64,000 nt of DNA from Tubulanus polymorphus. Its lineage: Eukaryota; Nemertea; Palaeonemertea; Tubulaniformes; Tubulanidae. Under the pieces are notes generated by a model, which ran no database searches, had not been told where the DNA came from, and worked only from the letters and a program-made list of their open reading frames with translations. The translations under genes and the position numbers were made by a program. This document shows, piece by piece, positions 44,201-56,394 of the stretch. Location of the stretch: assembly GCF_964204645.1 (NCBI RefSeq), contig NC_134036.1, positions 7,240,704-7,304,703 of the forward strand, in the 5' to 3' direction. Each line of letters starts with the position of its first letter. The stretch's first letter is position 1.

Positions 44201-47200
44201 AGGTCGGTCGTCCATCCGTTCGTCAGTGTGCCGGCGGTGGTAGTTCGAAAAACGACTAAGTGCTGACAGGGCCTTGATCAGCGTTACGACCCGGTGCAGT
44301 GAGGGAGGGAGGGAGGAACTAGGACAGTCGTCCGCCCGTTAGTCAGTGTGTCGGCGGTTGTTGTTCGAAAAACGACTAAGTGCTGACCGGGCCATGAACA
44401 GCGTTACGACCCGGTGCAGTGAGGGAGGGAGGGAGGGAGGCAGTAGGTCGGTCGTCCATCCGTTCGTCAGTGTGCCGGCGGTGGTTGTTCGAAAAACGAC
44501 TAAGTGCTGACCGGGCCTTGATCAGCGTTACGACCCGGTGCAGTGAGGGAGGGAGGGAGGGAGGCAGTAGGTCGGTCGTCCATCCGTTCGTCAGTGTGCC
44601 GGCGGTGGTTGTTCGAAAAACGACTAAGTGCTGACCGGGCCATGAACAACGTTACGACCCGGCACCGGTCAGGAAGGGAGGGAGGGTGGCAGTAGGTCGG
44701 TCGTCCGTTCGTTCGTCAGTGTGCCGGCGGTGGTTGTTCGAAAAACGACTAAGTGCTGACCGGGCCATGAACAGCGTTACGACCCGGCACCGGTCAGGAA
44801 GGGAGGGAGGGTGGCAGTAGGTCGGTCGTCCGTTCGTTGGTCAGTGTGCCGGCGGTGGTAGTTCGAAAAACGACTAAGTGCTGACCGGGCCTTGATCAGC
44901 GTTACGACCCGGTGCAGTGAGGGAGGGAGGGAGGCAGTAGGTCGGTCGTCCGTCCGTTCGTCAGTGTGCCGGCAGTGGTTGTTCGAAAAACGACTAAGTG
45001 CTGACCGGGCCATGAACAGCGTTACGACCCGGCACCGGTCAGGAAGGGAGGGAGGGTGGCAGTAGGTCGGTCGTCCGTTCGTTGGTCAGTGTGCCGGCGG
45101 TGGTAGTTCGAAAAACGACTAAGTGCTGACCGGGCCATGAACAGCGTTACGACCCGGCACCGGTCAGGAAGGGAGGGAGGGTGGCAGTAGGTCGGTCGTC
45201 CGTTCGTTGGTCAGTGTGCCGGCGGTGGTAGTTCGAAAAACGACTAAGTGCTGACCGGGTCATGATCAGCGTTACGACCCGGTGCAGTGAGGGAGGGAGG
45301 GAGGGAGGCAGTAGGTCGGTCGTCCATCCGTTCGTCAGTGTGCCGGCGGTGGTTGTTCGAAAAACGACTAAGTGCTTACCGGGCCTTGATCAGCGTTACG
45401 ACCCGGTGCAGTGAGGGAGGGAGGGAGGGAGGCAGTAGGTCGGTCGTCCATCCGTTCGTCAGTGTGCCGGCGGTGGTTGTTCGAAAAACGACTAAGTGCT
45501 GACCGGGCCATGATCAGCGTTACGACCCGGTGCAGTGAGGGAGGGAGGGAGGCATTAGGACAGTCGTCCGCCCGTTAGTCAGTGTGTCGGCGGTTGTTGT
45601 TCGAAAAACGACTAAGTGCTGACCGGGCCATGAACAGCGTTACGACCCGGCACCGGTCAGGGAGGGAGGCAGTAGGTCGGTCGTCCGTCCGTTCGTCATT
45701 GTGCCGGCGGTGGTAGTTCGAAAAACGACTAAGTGCTGACCGGGCCTTGATCAGCGTTACGACCCGGAGCATTGAGGGAGGGAGGGAGGCAGTAGGTCGG
45801 TCGTCCGTCCGTTTGTCAGTGTGCCGGCAGCGATGGTTGTTCGAAAAATGACTAAGGGCTGACCGGGCCTTGATCAGCGTTACGACCCGGAGCATTGAGG
45901 GAGGGAGGGAGGCAGTAGGTCGGTCGTCCATCCGTTCGTCAGTGTGCCGGCGGTGGTAGTTCGAAAAACGACTAAGTGCTGACCGGGCCTAGATCAGCGT
46001 TACGACCCGGTGCAGTGAGGGAGGGAGGGAGGCAGTAGGTCGGTCGTCCGTCCGGTCGTCAGTGTGCCGGCGGTGGTTGTTCGAAAAACGACTAAGTGCT
46101 GACCGGGCCATGAACAGCGTTTCGACCCGGCACCGGTCAGGAAGGGAGGGAGGGTGGCAGTAGGTCGGTCGTCCGTCCGTTCGTCAGTGTGCCGGCGGTG
46201 GTAGTTCGAAAAACGACTAAGTGCTGACCGGGCCATGAACAGCGTTACGACCCGGCACCGGTCAGGAAGGGAGGGAGGGTGGCAGTAGGTCGGTCGTCCA
46301 TCCGTTCGTCAGTGTGCCGGCGGTGGTAGTTCGAAAAACGACTAAGTGCTGACCGGGCCTTGATCAGCGTTACGACCCGGTACAGTGAGGGAGGGAGGGA
46401 GGCAGTAGGTCGGTCGTCCGTCCGTTCGTCAGTGTGCCGGCGGTGGTTGTTCGAAAAACGACTAAGTGCTGACCGGGTCATGATCAGCGTTACGACCCGG
46501 TGCAGTGAGGGAGGGAGGGAGGGAGGCAGTAGGTCGGTCGTCCATCCGTTCGTCAGTGTGCCGGCGATGGTTGTTCGAAAAACGACTAAGTGCTGACCGG
46601 GCCTTGATCAGCGTTACGACCCGGTGCAGTGAGGGAGGGAGGGAGGCACTAGGACAGTCGTCCGCCCGTTAGTCAGTGTGCCGGCGGTGGTTGTTCGAAA
46701 AACGACTAAGTGCTGACCGGGCCTTGATCAGCGTTACGACCCGGCACCGGTCAGGGAGGGAGGGAGGGAGGCAGTAGGTCGGTCGACCGTCCGTTCGTCA
46801 CTGTGCCGGCGGTGGTAGTTCGAAAAACGACTAAGTGCTGACCGGGCCTTGATCAGCGTTACGACCCGGAGCTTTGAGGGAGGGAGGGAGGCAGTAGGTC
46901 GGTCGTCCGTCCGTTTGTCAGTGTGCCGGCAGTGATGGTTGTTCGAAAAAATGACTAAGGGCTGACCGGGCCTTGATCAGCGTTACGACCCGGCGCTGGT
47001 CAGGGCGGGAGGGAGGGAGGCAGTAGGTCGGTCGTCCATCCGTTCGTCAGTGTGCCGGCGGTGGTAGTTCGAAAAACGACTAAGTGCTGACCGGGCCTAG
47101 ATCAGCGTTACGACCCGGTGCAGTGAGGGAGGGAGGGAGGCAGTAGGTCGGTCGTCCGTCCGGTCGTCAGTGTGCCGGCGGTGGTTGTTCGAAAAACGAC

Positions 47201-49930
47201 TAAGTGCTGACCGGGCCATGATCAGCGTTACGACCCGGTGCAGTGAGGGAGGGAGGGAGGGAGGCAGTAGGTCGGTCGTCCATCCGTTCGTCAGTGTGCC
47301 GGCGGTGGTTGTTCGAAAAACGACTAAGTGCTGACCGGGCCATGAACAGCGTTACGACCCGGCACCGGTCAGGAAGGGAGGGAGGGTGGCAGTAGGTCGG
47401 TCGTCCGTTCGTTCGTCAGTGTGCCGGCGGTGGTTGTTCGAAAAATGACTAAGTGCTGACCGGGCCATGAACAGCGTTACGACCCGGCACCGGTCAGGAA
47501 GGGAGGGAGGGTGGCAGTAGGTCGGTCGTCCGTTCGTTCGTCAGTGTGCCGGCGGTGGTTGTTCGAAAAACGACTAAGTGCTGACCGGGCCATGAACAGC
47601 GTTACGACCCGGCACCGGTCAGGAAGGGAGGGAGGGTGGCAGTAGGTCGGTCGTCCGTTCGTTGGTCAGTGTGCCGGCGGTGGTAGTTCGAAAAACGACT
47701 AAGTGCTGACCGGGCCTTGATCAGCGTTACGACCCGGTGCAGTGAGGGAGGGAGGGAGGCAGTAGGTCGGTCGTCCGTCCGTTCGTCAGTGTGCCGGCGG
47801 TGGTTGTTCGAAAAACGACTAAGTGCTGACCGGGCCATGAACAGCGTTACGACCCGGCACCGGTCAGGAAGGGAGGGAGGGTGGCAGTAGGTCGGTCGTC
47901 CGTTCGTTGGTCAGTGTGCCGGCGGTGGTAGTTCGAAAAACGACTAAGTGCTGACCGGGCCATGAACAGCGTTACGACCCGGCACCGGTCAGGAAGGGAG
48001 GGAGGGTGGCAGTAGGTCGGTCGTCCATCCGTTCGTCAGTGTGCCGGCGGTGGTTGTTCGAAAAACGACTAAGTGCTGACCGGGCCTTGATCAGCGTTAC
48101 GACCCGGAGCATTGAGGGAGGGAGGGAGGCAGTAGGTCGGTCGTCCGTCCGTCCGTTTGTCAGTGTGCCGGCAGCGATGGTTGTTCGAAAAATGACTAAG
48201 GGCTGACCGGGCCTTGATCAGCGTTACGACCCGGAGCATTGAGGGAGGGAGGGAGGGAGGCAGTAGGTCGGTCGTCCATCCGTTCGTCAGTGTGCCGGCG
48301 GTGGTTGTTCGAAAAACGACTAAGTGCTGACCGGGCCTTGATCAGCGTTACGACCCGGTGCAGTGAGGGAGGGAGGGAGGCACTAGGACAGTCGTCCGCC
48401 CGTTAGTCAGTGTGTCGGCGGTTGTTGTTCGAAAAACGACTAAGTGCTGACCGGGCCATGAACAGCGTTACGACCCGGCACCGGTCAGGAAGGGAGGGAG
48501 GGTGGCAGTAGGTCGGTCGTCCGTTCGTTCGTCAGTGTGCCGGCGGTTGTTGTTCGAAAAACGACTAAGTGCTGACCGGGCCTTGATCAGCGTTACGACC
48601 CGGTGCAGTGAGGGAGGGAGGGAGGCAGTAGGTCGGTCGTCCATCCGTTCGTCAGTGTGCCGGCGGTGGTAGTTCGAAAAACGACTAAGTGCTGACAGGG
48701 CCATGAACAGCGTTACGACCCGGCACCGGTCAGGAAGGGAGGGAGGGTGGCAGTAGGTCGGTCGTCCGTTCGTTGGTCAGTGTGCCGGCGGTGGTAGTTC
48801 GAAAAACGACTAAGTGCTGACCGGGCCTTGATCAGCGTTACGACCCGGTGCAGTGAGGGAGGGAGGGAGGCAGTAGGTCGGTCGTCCGTCCGTTCGTCAG
48901 TGTGCCGGCAGTGGTTGTTCGAAAAACGACTAAGTGCTGACCGGGCCATGAACAGCGTTACGACCCGGCACCGGTCAGGAAGGGAGGGAGGGTGGCAGTA
49001 GGTCGGTCGTCCGTTCGTTGGTCAGTGTGCCGGCGGTGGTAGTTCGAAAAACGACTAAGTGCTGACCGGGCCATGAACAGCGTTACGACCCGGCACCGGT
49101 CAGGAAGGGAGGGAGGGTGGCAGTAGGTCGGTCGTCCGTTCGTTGGTCAGTGTGCCGGCGGTGGTAGTTCGAAAAACGACTAAGTGCTGACCGGGTCATG
49201 ATCAGCGTTACGACCCGGTGCAGTGAGGGAGGGAGGGAGGGAGGCAGTAGGTCGGTCGTCCATCCGTTCGTCAGTGTGCCGGCGGTGGTTGTTCGAAAAA
49301 CGACTAAGTGCTTACCGGGCCTTGATCAGCGTTACGACCCGGTGCAGTGAGGGAGGGAGGGAGGGAGGCAGTAGGTCGGTCGTCCATCCGTTCGTCAGTG
49401 TGCCGGCGGTGGTTGTTCGAAAAACGACTAAGTGCTGACCGGGCCATGATCAGCGTTACGACCCGGTGCAGTGAGGGAGGGAGGGAGGCACTAGGACAGT
49501 CGTCCGCCCGTTAGTCAGTGTGTCGGCGGTTGTTGTTCGAAAAACGACTAAGTGCTGACCGGGCCATGAACAGCGTTACGACCCGGCACCGGTCAGGGAG
49601 GGAGGCAGTAGGTCGGTCGTCCGTCCGTTCGTCAGTGTGCCGGCGGTGGTTGTTCGAAAAACGACTAAGTGCTGACCGGGTCATGATCAGCGTTACGACC
49701 CGGTGCAGTGAGGGAGGGAGGGAGGGAGGCAGTAGGTCGGTCGTCCATCCGTTCGTCAGTGTGCCGGCGATGGTTGTTCGAAAAACGACTAAGTGCTGAC
49801 CGGGCCTTGATCAGCGTTACGACCCGGTGCAGTGAGGGAGGGAGGGAGGCACTAGGACAGTCGTCCGCCCGTTAGTCAGTGTGCCGGCGGTGGTTGTTCG
49901 AAAAACGACTAAGTGCTGACCGGGCCTTGA
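41220..49930 (+). repeat. Higher-order repeat block, about 4.30-kb period with monomer gain and loss
   Basis: Features at 41278, 41948 and 42063 recur at 45575, 46245 and 46360 (4297 bp). Then 43180 recurs at 47602 (4422 bp), a gain of exactly one 125-bp monomer. Then 44777 and 45287 recur at 48713 and 49223 (3936 bp), a loss of about four monomers. It is a clear record of unequal exchange between large blocks. Confidence 0.8.
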
Positions 49931-50460
49931 TCAGCGTTACGACCCGGCACCGGTCAGGGAGGGAGGGAGGGAGGCAGTAGGTCGGTCGTCCGTCCGTTCG
50001 TCACTGTGCCGGCGGTGGTAGTTCGAAAAACGACTAAGTGCTGACCGGGCCTTGATCAGCGTTACGACCCGGAGCTTTGAGGGAGGGAGGGAGGCAGTAG
50101 GTCGGTCGTCCGTCCGTTTGTCAGTGTGCCGGCAGTGATGGTTGTTCGAAAAAATGACTAAGGGCTGACCGGGCCTTGATCAGCGTTACGACCCGGCGCT
50201 GGTCAGGGCGGGAGGGAGGGAGGCAGTAGGTCGGTCGTCCATCCGTTCGTCAGTGTGCCGGCGGTGGTAGTTCGAAAAACGACTAAGTGCTGACCGGGCC
50301 TAGATCAGCGTTACGACCCGGTGCAGTGAGGGAGGGAGGGAGGCAGTAGGTCGGTCGTCCGTCCGGTCGTCAGTGTGCCGGCGGTGGTTGTTCGAAAAAC
50401 GACTAAGTGCTGACCGGGCCATGATCAGCGTTACGACCCGGTGCAGTGAGGGAGGGAGGG

Positions 50461-53400
50461 AGGGAGGCAGTAGGTCGGTCGTCCATCCGTTCGTCAGTGT
50501 GCCGGCGGTGGTTGTTCGAAAAACGACTAAGTGCTGACCGGGCCATGAACAGCGTTACGACCCGGCACCGGTCAGGAAGGGAGGGAGGGTGGCAGTAGGT
50601 CGGTCGTCCGTTCGTTCGTCAGTGTGCCGGCGGTGGTTGTTCGAAAAACGACTAAGTGCTGACCGGGCCATGAACAGCGTTACGACCCGGCACCGGTCAG
50701 GAAGGGAGGGAGGGTGGCAGTAGGTCGGTCGTCCGTTCGTTGGTCAGTGTGCCGGCGGTGGTAGTTCGAAAAACGACTAAGTGCTGACCGGGCCTTGATC
50801 AGCGTTACGACCCGGTGCAGTGAGGGAGGGAGGGAGGCAGTAGGTCGGTCGTCCGTCCGTTCGTCAGTGTGCCGGCGGTGGTTGTTCGAAAAACGACTAA
50901 GTGCTGACCGGGCCATGAACAGCGTTACGACCCGGCACCGGTCAGGAAGGGAGGGAGGGTGGCAGTAGGTCGGTCGTCCGTTCGTTGGTCAGTGTGCCGG
51001 CGGTGGTAGTTCGAAAAACGACTAAGTGCTGACCGGGCCATGAACAGCGTTACGACCCGGCACCGGTCAGGAAGGGAGGGAGGGTGGCAGTAGGTCGGTC
51101 GTCCATCCGTTCGTCAGTGTGCCGGCGGTGGTAGTTCGAAAAACGACTAAGTGCTGACCGGGCCTTGATCAGCGTTACGACCCGGTACAGTGAGGGAGGG
51201 AGGGAGGCAGTAGGTCGGTCGTCCGTCCGTTCGTCAGTGTGCCGGCGGTGGTTGTTCGAAAAACGACTAAGTGCTGACCGGGCCTTGATCAGCGTTACGA
51301 CCCGGAGCATTGAGGGAGGGAGGGAGGCAGTAGGTCGGTCGTCCGTCCGTCCGTTTGTCAGTGTGCCGGCAGCGATGGTTGTTCGAAAAATGACTAAGGG
51401 CTGACCGGGCCTTGATCAGCGTTACGACCCGGAGCATTGAGGGAGGAAGGGAGGGAGGGAGGCAGTAGGTCGGTCGTCCATCCGTTCGTCAGTGTGCCGG
51501 CGGTGGTAGTTCGAAAAACGACTAAGTGCTGACCGGGCCTTGATCAGCGTTACGACCCGGTGCAGTGAGGGAGGGAGGGAGGCAGTAGGTCGGTCGTCCG
51601 TCCGTTCGTCAGTGTGCCGGTGGTGGTTGTTCGAAAAACGACTAAGTGCTGACCGGGCCTTGATCAGCGTTACGACCCGGCGCAGTGAGGGAGGGAGGGA
51701 GGGAGGCAGTAGGTCGGTCGTCCATCCGTTCGTCAGTGTGCCGGCGGTGGTTGTTCGAAAAACGACTAAGTGCTGACCGGGCCTTGATCAGCGTTACGAC
51801 CCGGTGCAGTGAGGGAGGGAGGGAGGCACTAGGACAGTCGTCCGCCCGTTAGTCAGTGTGTCGGCGGTTGTTGTTCGAAAAACGACTAAGTGCTGACCGG
51901 GCCATGAACAGCGTTACGACCCGGCACCGGTCAGGAAGGGAGGGAGGGTGGCAGTAGGTCGGTCGTCCGTTCGTTCGTCAGTGTGCCGGCGGTTGTTGTT
52001 CGAAAAACGACTAAGTGCTGACCGGGCCTTGATCAGCGTTACGACCCGGTGCAGTGAGGGAGGGAGGGAGGCAGTAGGTCGGTCGTCCATCCGTTCGTCA
52101 GTGTGCCGGCGGTGGTAGTTCGAAAAACGACTAAGTGCTGACAGGGCCTTGATCAGCGTTACGACCCGGTGCAGTGAGGGAGGGAGGGAGGGAGGCAGTA
52201 GGTCGGTCGTCCATCCGTTCGTCAGTGTGCCGGCGGTGGTTGTTCGAAAAACGACTAAGTGCTGACCGGGCCATGAACAGCGTTACGACCCGGCACCGGT
52301 CAGGAAGGGAGGGAGGGTGGCAGTAGGTCGGTCGTCCGTTCGTTCGTCAGTGTGCCGGCGGTGGTTGTTCGAAAAACGACTAAGTGCTGACCGGGCCATG
52401 AACAGCGTTACGACCCGGCACCGGTCAGGAAGGGAGGGAGGGTGGCAGTAGGTCGGTCGTCCGTTCGTTGGTCAGTGTGCCGGCGGTGGTAGTTCGAAAA
52501 ACGACTAAGTGCTGACCGGGCCTTGATCAGCGTTACGACCCGGTGCAGTGAGGGAGGGAGGGAGGCAGTAGGTCGGTCGTCCGTCCGTTCGTCAGTGTGC
52601 CGGCGGTGGTTGTTCGAAAAACGACTAAGTGCTGACCGGGCCATGAACAGCGTTACGACCCGGCACCGGTCAGGAAGGGAGGGAGGGTGGCAGTAGGTCG
52701 GTCGTCCGTTCGTTGGTCAGTGTGCCGGCGGTGGTAGTTCGAAAAACGACTAAGTGCTGACCGGGCCATGAACAGCGTTACGACCCGGCACCGGTCAGGA
52801 AGGGAGGGAGGGTGGCAGTAGGTCGGTCGTCCATCCGTTCGTCAGTGTGCCGGCGGTGGTAGTTCGAAAAACGACTAAGTGCTGACCGGGCCTTGATCAG
52901 CGTTACGACCCGGTACAGTGAGGGAGGGAGGGAGGCAGTAGGTCGGTCGTCCGTCCGTTCGTCAGTGTGCCGGCGGTGGTTGTTCGAAAAACGACTAAGT
53001 GCTGACCGGGCCTTGATCAGCGTTACGACCCGGAGCATTGAGGGAGGGAGGGAGGCAGTAGGTCGGTCGTCCGTCCGTCCGTTTGTCAGTGTGCCGGCAG
53101 CGATGGTTGTTCGAAAAATGACTAAGGGCTGACCGGGCCTTGATCAGCGTTACGACCCGGAGCATTGAGGGAGGGAGGGAGGGAGGCAGTAGGTCGGTCG
53201 TCCATCCGTTCGTCAGTGTGCCGGCGGTGGTAGTTCGAAAAACGACTAAGTGCTGACCGGGCCTTGATCAGCGTTACGACCCGGTGCAGTGAGGGAGGGA
53301 GGGAGGCAGTAGGTCGGTCGTCCGTCCGTTCGTCAGTGTGCCGGTGGTGGTTGTTCGAAAAACGACTAAGTGCTGACCGGGCCTTGATCAGCGTTACGAC

Positions 53401-53912
53401 CCGGCGCAGTGAGGGAGGGAGGGAGGGAGGCAGTAGGTCGGTCGTCCATCCGTTCGTCAGTGTGCCGGCGGTGGTTGTTCGAAAAACGACTAAGTGCTGA
53501 CCGGGCCTTGATCAGCGTTACGACCCGGTGCAGTGAGGGAGGGAGGGAGGCACTAGGACAGTCGTCCGCCCGTTAGTCAGTGTGTCGGCGGTTGTTGTTC
53601 GAAAAACGACTAAGTGCTGACCGGGCCATGAACAGCGTTACGACCCGGCACCGGTCAGGAAGGGAGGGAGGGTGGCAGTAGGTCGGTCGTCCGTTCGTTC
53701 GTCAGTGTGCCGGCGGTTGTTGTTCGAAAAACGACTAAGTGCTGACCGGGCCTTGATCAGCGTTACGACCCGGTGCAGTGAGGGAGGGAGGGAGGCAGTA
53801 GGTCGGTCGTCCATCCGTTCGTCAGTGTGCCGGCGGTGGTAGTTCGAAAAACGACTAAGTGCTGACAGGGCCTTGATCAGCGTTACGACCCGGTGCAGTG
53901 AGGGAGGGAGGG
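50461..53912 (+). repeat. Tandem duplicate of 1.73 kb within the satellite
   Basis: The block 50461-52188 is followed by a near copy from 52189. Landmarks 50680, 51050 and 51165 recur at 52408, 52778 and 52893 (1728 bp). After a 4-base GGGA-type indel (extra GGAAGGGA near 51434) the shift becomes 1724 bp (51540 to 53264). The very high similarity suggests a recent event. Confidence 0.85.
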
Positions 53913-56394
53913 AGGGAGGCAGTAGGTCGGTCGTCCATCCGTTCGTCAGTGTGCCGGCGGTGGTTGTTCGAAAAACGACTAAGTGCTGACCGGGCCATGA
54001 TCAGCGTTACGACCCGGTGCAGTGAGGGAGGGAGGGAGGCACTAGGACAGTCGTCCGCCCGTTAGTCAGTGTGCCGGCGGTGGTTGTTCGAAAAACGACT
54101 AAGTGCTGACCGGGCCTTGATCAGCGTTACGACCCGGCCCCGGTCAGGGAGGGAGGGAGGGAGGCAGTAGGTCGGTCGTCCGTCCGTTCGTCACTGTGCC
54201 GGCGGTGGTAGTTCGAAAAACGACTAAGTGCTGACCGGGCCTTGATCAGCGTTACGACCCGGAGCATTGAGGGAGGGAGGGAGGCAGTAGGTCGGTCGTC
54301 CGTCCGTTTGTCAGTGTGCCGGCAGTGATGGTTGTTCGAAAAAATGACTAAGGGCTGACCGGGCCTTGATCAGCGTTACGACCCGGCGCTGGTCAGGGCG
54401 GGAGGGAGGGAGGCAGTAGGTCGGTCGTCCATCCGTTCGTCAGTGTGCCGGCGGTGGTAGTTCGAAAAACGACTAAGTACTGACCGGGCCTAGATCAGCG
54501 TTACGACCCGGTGCAGTGAGGGAGGGTGGGAGGCAGTAGGTCGGTCGGCCGTCCGGTCGTCAGTGTGCCGGCGGTGGTTGTTCGAAAAACGACTAAGTGC
54601 TGACCGGGCCATGATCAGCGTTACGACCCGGTGCAGTGAGGGAGGGAGGGAGGAACTAGGACAGTCGTCCGCCCGTTAGTCAGTGTGTCGGCGGTTGTTG
54701 TTCGAAAAACGACTAAGTGCTGACCGGGCCATGAACAGCGTTACGACCCGGCACCGGTCAGGAAGGGAGGGAGGGTGGCAGTAGGTCGGTCGTCCGTTCG
54801 TTGGTCAGTGTGCCGTTGGTGGTAGTTCGAAAAACGACTAAGTGCTGACCGGGCCTTGATCAGCGTTACGACCCGGTGCAGTGAGGGAGGGAGGGAGGCA
54901 GTAGGTCGGTCGTCCGTCCGTTCGTCAGTGTGCCGGCGGTGGTAGTTCGAAAAACGACTAAGTGCTGACCGGGCCATGAACAGCGTTACGACCCGGCACC
55001 GGTCAGGAAGGGAGGGAGGGTGGCAGTAGGTCGGTCGTCCGTTCGTTGGTCAGTGTGCCGGCGGTGGTAGTTCGAAAAACGACTAAGTGCTGACCGGGCC
55101 TTGATCAGCGTTACGACCCGGTGCAGTGAGGGAGGGAGGGAGGCAGTTGGTCGGTCGTCCGTCCGTTCGTCAGTGTGCCGGCGGTGGTTGTTCGAAAAAC
55201 GACTAAGTGCTGACCGGGCCTTGATCAGCGTTACGACCCGGTGCAGTGAGGGAGGGAGGGAGGGAGGCATTAGGTCGGTCGTCCATCCGTTCGTCAGTGT
55301 GCCGGCGGTGGTTGTTCGAAAAACGACTAAGTGCTGACCGGGCCATGATCAGCGTTACGACCCGGTGCAGTGAGGGAGGGAGGGAGGCACTAGGACAGTC
55401 GTCCGCCCGTTAGTCAGTGTGTCGGCGGTTGTTGTACGAAAAACGACTAAGTACTGACCGGGCCATGAACAACGTTACGACCCGGCACCAGTCAGGAAGG
55501 GAGGGAGGGTAGCAGTAGGTCGGTCGTCCGTTCGTTCGTCAGTGTGCCGGCGGTGGTTGTTCGAAAAACGACTAAGTGCTGACAGGGCCTTGATCAGCGT
55601 TACGACCCGGTGCAGTGAGGGAGGGAGGGAGGGAGGGAGGCAGTAGGTCCGTCGTCCGCCCGTTAGTCAGTGTGTCGGCGGTTGCTGTTCGAAAAACGAC
55701 TAAGTGCTGACCGGGCCATGAACAGCGTTACGACCCGGCACCGGTCAGGAAGGGAGGGAGGGTGGCAGTAGGTCGGTCGTCCGTTCGTTCGTCAGTGTGC
55801 CGGCGGTGGTAGTTCGAAAAACGACTAAGTGCTGACCGGGCATTGATCAGCGTTACGACCCGGTGCAGTGAGGGAGGGAGGGAGGCAGTAGGTCGGTCGT
55901 CCGTCCGTTCGTCAGTGTGCCGGCGGTGGTTGTTCGAAAAACGACTAAGTGCTGACCGGGTCATAATCAGCGTTACGACCCGGTGCAGTGAGGGAGGGAG
56001 GGAGGCAGTAGGTCGGTCGTCCATCCGTTCGTCAGTGTGCCGGCGGTTGTTGTTCGAAAAACGACTAAGTGCTGACCGGGCCTTGATCAGCGTTACGACC
56101 CGGTGCAGTGAGGGAGGGAGGGAGGCAGTAGGTCGGTCGTCCATCCGTTCGTCAGTGTGCCGGCGGTGGTTGTTCGAAAAACGACTAAGTGCTGACCGGG
56201 TCATGATCAGCGTTACGACCCGGTGCAGTGAGGGAGGGAGGGAGGGAGGCAGTAGGTCGGTCGTCCATCCGTTCGTCAGTGTGCCGGCGGTGGTTGTTCG
56301 AAAAACGACTAAGTGCTGACCGGGCCATGATCAGCGTTACGACCCGGTGCAGTGAGGGATGGAGGGAGGCACTAGGACAGTCGTCCGCCCGTTA

